Source: Moringa oleifera (lineage: Eukaryota > Streptophyta > Magnoliopsida > Brassicales > Moringaceae). From it: a stretch of 64,000 nt of DNA. The translations under genes and the position numbers were made by a program. Under the pieces are notes generated by a model. The model ran no database searches. It was not told the DNA's origin and worked only from the letters and a program-made list of their open reading frames with translations. Shown piece after piece: positions 60,034-64,000 of the stretch (the first letter of the stretch is position 1; each line of letters starts with the position of its first letter). The stretch covers positions 2,536,001 to 2,600,000 of the forward strand of contig JAJFZO010000230.1 of assembly GCA_021397835.1 (NCBI GenBank), given 5' to 3'.

Positions 60034-63000
60034 ATGGCAACCAGCTCTACTTCTCAGAAGCCATATATGATCCCCAGAGAGTCCTGGAAGACTGAAAAGA
60101 TACTAAAACACTACGATAATGATGTCATCCCTACCTTGAAGGAAATTATGGATGACTCTCAGAAGGAGAAGTTTGAAGGGACCTGCTTAGGGCATTTTCT
60201 ACATTTGCACAAAGATTTCAACTTCTCTGGGATTATTGTCCATAATCTTCTGCTGCGAGAGATACAACAAAACCACGAGGACGAAATGTGGTTTAGGCTT
60301 GGGCAGAATGAAGTTTGTTTTAGCAAAATCGAATTCTGCCTAATCACTGGCTTGAAGTTTGGCAAGCTACCGGACACAGACAAAATTGCAGAAAATCCAT
60401 TTGGTATTCTCGCTAAATACTTCGGGGGGGAGGGGTAACGTCAGCGGTAGTAGCATCAAGACAAGGCTGCTTGAAGGAGAGTTTGAAGATGAAGATGACA
60501 AGCTGAAGTTGGGCTTACTGTATTTGCGAAATGGTTTCATCAAAGGCCATGACGAGCGCCAGTATGTACCCACGTGGCAGTTCCATTTAGTAGATAATAT
60601 TGAAGCCTTCAACTGCTTTCCATGGGGCATATGGGTGTACTGCAACTCATTGCAACATTTTAAGAAGGCAGTTGCGAATCGAGCCATGGACGTCAAAAGG
60701 GTGAACTACAATGCCTATGGCTTCATATGGGCACTGCAAGTAAGGATCATACCTTTTTATTTTTTTTTCATTTATTTAATTGAATACATGTTTTATCTTC
60801 ATGAAGCCTAACTTGATTTTCTCTTCTTTTTCCATAGATTTTTGCCTTCGAATTGATTCCTGCTACCAACATGCATGGTAGTAGGTTGACTGGCTCAAAC
60901 CTGCCATTGCCTAGAATTTATCGATGGAGGTTCCATAGGAAGCCACATGCAGCAGATTGCAAGAAGATTTTCACTAACACTGTAAGTAATATCATGTTTT
61001 CATTTTCATTTCGTACCTACCTTTCTGATTTTGTGTCTTTATTTTTCAATTTCGTGCCTTTATTTTGTAATTTTATACATTTATTCTCAATTTTTGTCTT
61101 ATTTTTCAAATTCGTACCATAATTCTCAATTTCGTACCTACATGCATTCTCAATTTCGTGTCTTCAATTTTTTGTTTCATGTATATATTCTCAATTTCGT
61201 GTCTTCATTTTTCATCGTACCTTAATTCTCAATTTCGTACCTACATGCATTCTCAATTTTGTGTCTTTAATTTTTAATTTTGTACCTATATTCTCAATTT
61301 TGTGCCTTCATTTTTCAATTTCGTACCTTTTATTCTCAATTTCGTGCCTTTATTTTTCAATTTCGTACCTTTTATTCTCAATTTTGTGCCTTTATTTTTT
61401 AATTTTGTACCTTTATTTTGTAATTTCGTACCTTAATTCCTCATTTCGTACCTTCATTCTTCATTTTGTTTCTTCCATTTTTAATTTAGAAGCTTCATTT
61501 CGTTTTTTCAGATGAGGGCTAAGCTAAAGTTAGAGCCAACAATTGCTGAGAGCCATGCCCTTTATTATGTTGGTGTTGAAGACTCGATCATGCCGTTGCA
61601 GCCACATGCTCAATCTAATGTGCCGGCTACACGATCGAGTGGGGATGAGGACACTGTGGAGGGTCTCATCCAGGATAAGTCCACCAAATTGCCTTCTGCT
61701 TTGCCAAAGCAATATAAGGTATGTATTCTTCATAATAGATATGAGTTTTGTTGTTGTGTTTTATTATTAACAACTTATGTTACTTTCAGCGCCGAGTTGG
61801 CTTTCTTCCTGTCGAGCGACCGAGGGATCATGCATTTGATGAAGTCATCAGTGACAGAAGAGAGCCGAGGCCACAGATGATGGCCCCTGAGGGGCGGGAG
61901 TACAACATTGAGGGTGAAGCACCTGGCGCAGAAAGAACTGCAGAGAATTCAGAAGTTTGCCGTCGCCTCACTGCTATGGAGGTGAAATTAGATCTCCTTG
62001 AGGCAAGGCTAAACCAAATGGAATCACAAAATAAAAGATGCCATGAGGAGCAAATGGCATTCTTAAAATCCATCCAGCTCTCCTTGGATGGATACGGATT
62101 TGGTGCTCGAGACCCTCCCCGCTCTATGTCAGAACCAGTTCCTAATGATGTAAGTAATGTCGTATGTAACAATTACTTTAGTTTTTTGTTTTTAATATTG
62201 TACAACTTATTACACAAAAATGAAATCTTTAATTGTGTTCTCTTTTTTTCAGGGTGTCAATGCAGGCTCCACATCACATCATCCCATCATTGAGGAAGCT
62301 GGGGCCTATGCAGAGGAAGTGGCCACTGCAGGGCCAATGGATGAGGAAATGGCCCCTGCAGTAGGTCCACACAATGAAGATGTGGGAGGCTTGGCTATTA
62401 CCCCAGTTGAGGCAATTGACAGTGTGCTGCCAGTTGTTAGGACCCGTAAAAGGTCAAGACAACTGTGCAGCCTATATGTCAACCTTAACACTGGGGAAAA
62501 AAGAGCCAAGTACTCTCACATGGTGAGTACAAAGGCCAAATTCACAGACAATATCCTCACTGCATTTAACGAGTTCATGAGTGGCCAATCATAGTAAGTC
62601 ATTTATAGTTATATTTTATGTTTCATTAGCTAGATTGAAGTTTTATTTTTTAACTTTTACTTACACTCTATTTTCATTTTCTTTAGCCGTAATGTAGGTA
62701 TCGGTCATTCAGTTAGTACAGAGTGGTTTAAAGCCTTCAAAGACAATGATGAATGGGTCGATGACTCTGTAAGTTAGTCATTTTACAAACTATTGTTCTT
62801 TACATTCTTACCATACTCGAATTAGCATTCGTGCCTTCACTTCGTATACTGATTTAATTTTACATTATTATTTTTGTTGTGTCAACCAGCATATTGAAGC
62901 ATATTTGAGTCTCCTTCGAAGAAGGCAGAGGGAGTTCCCTCAACAATATGCACAAGATGTTTGCATCTGCGATCCTTGGCTCTATGTAAGTTTTTTGGAC

Positions 63001-63819
63001 TTTAATTGTTTAGATGCTTTATATTCTATTTGTTTATTGACTTTGTTTTGCTCAAATTTGTAGACAGCAATGTTTTACATTTACAATGAATATCAAGCGG
63101 ATCCAAATGCTGATTGTCCTCCTCCACACTCCAATTTTGAAGCACACAAATGGGAACCAGACTTCTTGGATCGTGTGAGAGGCAAATTTTGTCATGATTG
63201 TCCAGCTTGGCACACTGTGAATAAGGTATGTATATCTTCATTGGTTGGTTATAACTATTTTCTTGCAATATTATGAGAACTCTTAACTGACATTTAAATA
63301 ATATTTTTCAACGTAGTTGATGGTTCCATGCCACGTAGGGGGATCTCATTGGCTGTTAGTGGCTGTGGATTTGAAGATATTTTCCTTAAGAATTTTTAAC
63401 TCTTCCCGACAAGAGATCCCCAATGAGGTGCGTATTCGGCAACAAAATCCCCTCAGATATATGCTACCTAGTTACATGGCTAGCGGGAGATATTTCATGC
63501 AGAAATCAGACGTTAATAAGCCGAATATTCCACTCTCCTGCACACTAGAGCCAAAGAACAAGGTCCCCCAGCAGAGAAAAAGGTAAGAGTCTTTTTTGCT
63601 AATTATTATCCTTATTTAGAAGTTTTATGTTCAATGTTAATTTTTTTTAACTGTGTTGTTATTTTTTTCAGTGGCAATTACGAGCCTCACATGCTGTACA
63701 TAATAGAGTATTTACTAACTGGGAAGGCACTCAAATACACTGACAAAGACATGCCAAAGATACAAAAGCATATGACCTTACATGTATTTGCTAACTCAAT
63801 TGTAGATGATAAGGGTTAA
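60034..63819 (+). CDS. DUF1985/Ulp1-like (C48) protein, frameshifted and probably catalytically dead (copy B)
   Basis: Ten exons join through GT-AG introns in phase: 60034-60739, 60838-60981, 61512-61718, 61790-62149, 62253-62593, 62687-62768, 62890-62985, 63064-63225, 63317-63582, 63672-63819 (about 836 codons). Exon 1 is 706 nt, one more than a multiple of three; the extra base lies in the G-run at 60424-60430 and shifts the frame, while copy A is open there. Exons 1-2 encode DUF1985 (EMWFRLGQNEV, WALQ|IFAFELIP). Exon 4 has a coiled coil, and exon 5 a basic KKRSRQ-like patch (RTRKRSRQ). The last exons form a Ulp1-like fold: catalytic His in GGSHWLL (63347) is kept, but the Asp position is Asn (63398) and the expected Cys is Tyr (63679). 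Such genes occur in Mutator-like elements of Kaonashi type; that origin is inferred. Confidence 0.8.
61005..61500 (+). repeat. Degenerate tandem repeat in intron 2 (TTTCGTACCT type)
   Basis: About twenty irregular units of roughly 20-24 bp built on TTCTCAATTTCGTACCTTTA and TTTTTCAATTTCGTGCCTTT fill most of the 530-nt intron. It shares the TCGTACC core with the 59.8-60.0 kb array. Confidence 0.85.
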
Positions 63820-64000
63820 AACAATTTTATTCTTTTTACATTACATTGTATTCATTTGTATATACATTCAAAAATTGTGTATAATATTTTTTTGCAAATA
63901 AAAGAATCATTTACAGTACATTGTGCAATCATCTTGCTTCTTCCCTCATCTACAAAAAAAAAAATTTCAGTATGTTGTTAGTGTTCATTGAAGACTATTG
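63820..64000. other. 3' side of Ulp1-like gene
   Basis: AT-rich sequence, probably 3' untranslated. Nothing else is visible before the window edge. Confidence 0.5.

Noticed and set aside
1..64000. CRISPR arrays, bacterial operons or ribosome binding sites
   Set aside because: The sequence is plant nuclear DNA with spliced genes. The repeats present are tandem or transposon-derived, without spacer structure.
1..64000. tRNA or rRNA genes
   Set aside because: No convincing tRNA box A/box B pair or rRNA segment was recognised by eye; a covariance search would be needed to exclude short ones.

Overview
This is a eukaryotic, very AT-rich plant nuclear segment: three intact plant genes with GT-AG introns sit among long AT-rich spacers and many decayed transposable elements. 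The families present (CYP716 P450, CEPR2-type LRR receptor kinase, CRINKLY4-related kinase, DUF1985/Ulp1 proteins, DUF7745-gag retroelements, Tat-type Ty3/gypsy, CACTA elements) point to a eudicot, probably a woody rosid. The species cannot be fixed from the sequence alone.

Layout. 1-1.6 kb: first exon of a DUF1985 gene on the minus strand, running off the left edge. 3.4-5.1 kb (-): intact three-exon CYP716-type P450. 5.6-8.0 kb: weak DNA-transposon-like debris with a strong hairpin and a 50-bp tandem duplication. 9.6-13.3 kb: decayed Ty3/gypsy relative carrying a DUF7745-like region followed by gag. 13.3-20.6 kb: AT-rich spacer with several repeat families. 20.9-26.0 kb (+): CEPR2-like receptor kinase with a leader intron and short upstream ORFs. 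30.5-36.3 kb: decayed Ty1/copia element interrupted by a piece of plastid DNA (clpP exon 1, intron and promoter side). 37.3-50.1 kb: decayed Ty3/gypsy element of Tat type with both LTRs, two RNase H regions and an antisense ORF. Its integrase is split by a roughly 4.5-kb insertion that carries another antisense-ORF-type domain on the opposite strand. 51.4-53.7 kb (+): intact single-exon CCR4-like kinase. 55-59.2 kb (+): decayed CACTA (En/Spm) element with Tnp2, DUF4218, DUF4216 and Transposase_24 regions. 59.5-63.8 kb (+): ten-exon DUF1985/Ulp1-like gene, the second and more complete copy of the family seen at the left edge in inverted orientation.

The three cellular genes have no obvious shared pathway. 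The P450 would act on triterpenes at the ER. The CEPR2-like kinase would sense CEP or related peptides at the plasma membrane. The CCR4-like kinase is a plasma-membrane receptor. Both receptor genes have upstream ORFs touching or overlapping the main start codon, which suggests translational control. The most unusual items are the plastid DNA inside the copia element, the inverted nesting in the Tat element, and the Ulp1-like protein that keeps its exon structure but has lost two of three catalytic residues and carries TCGTACC repeat arrays in two introns.
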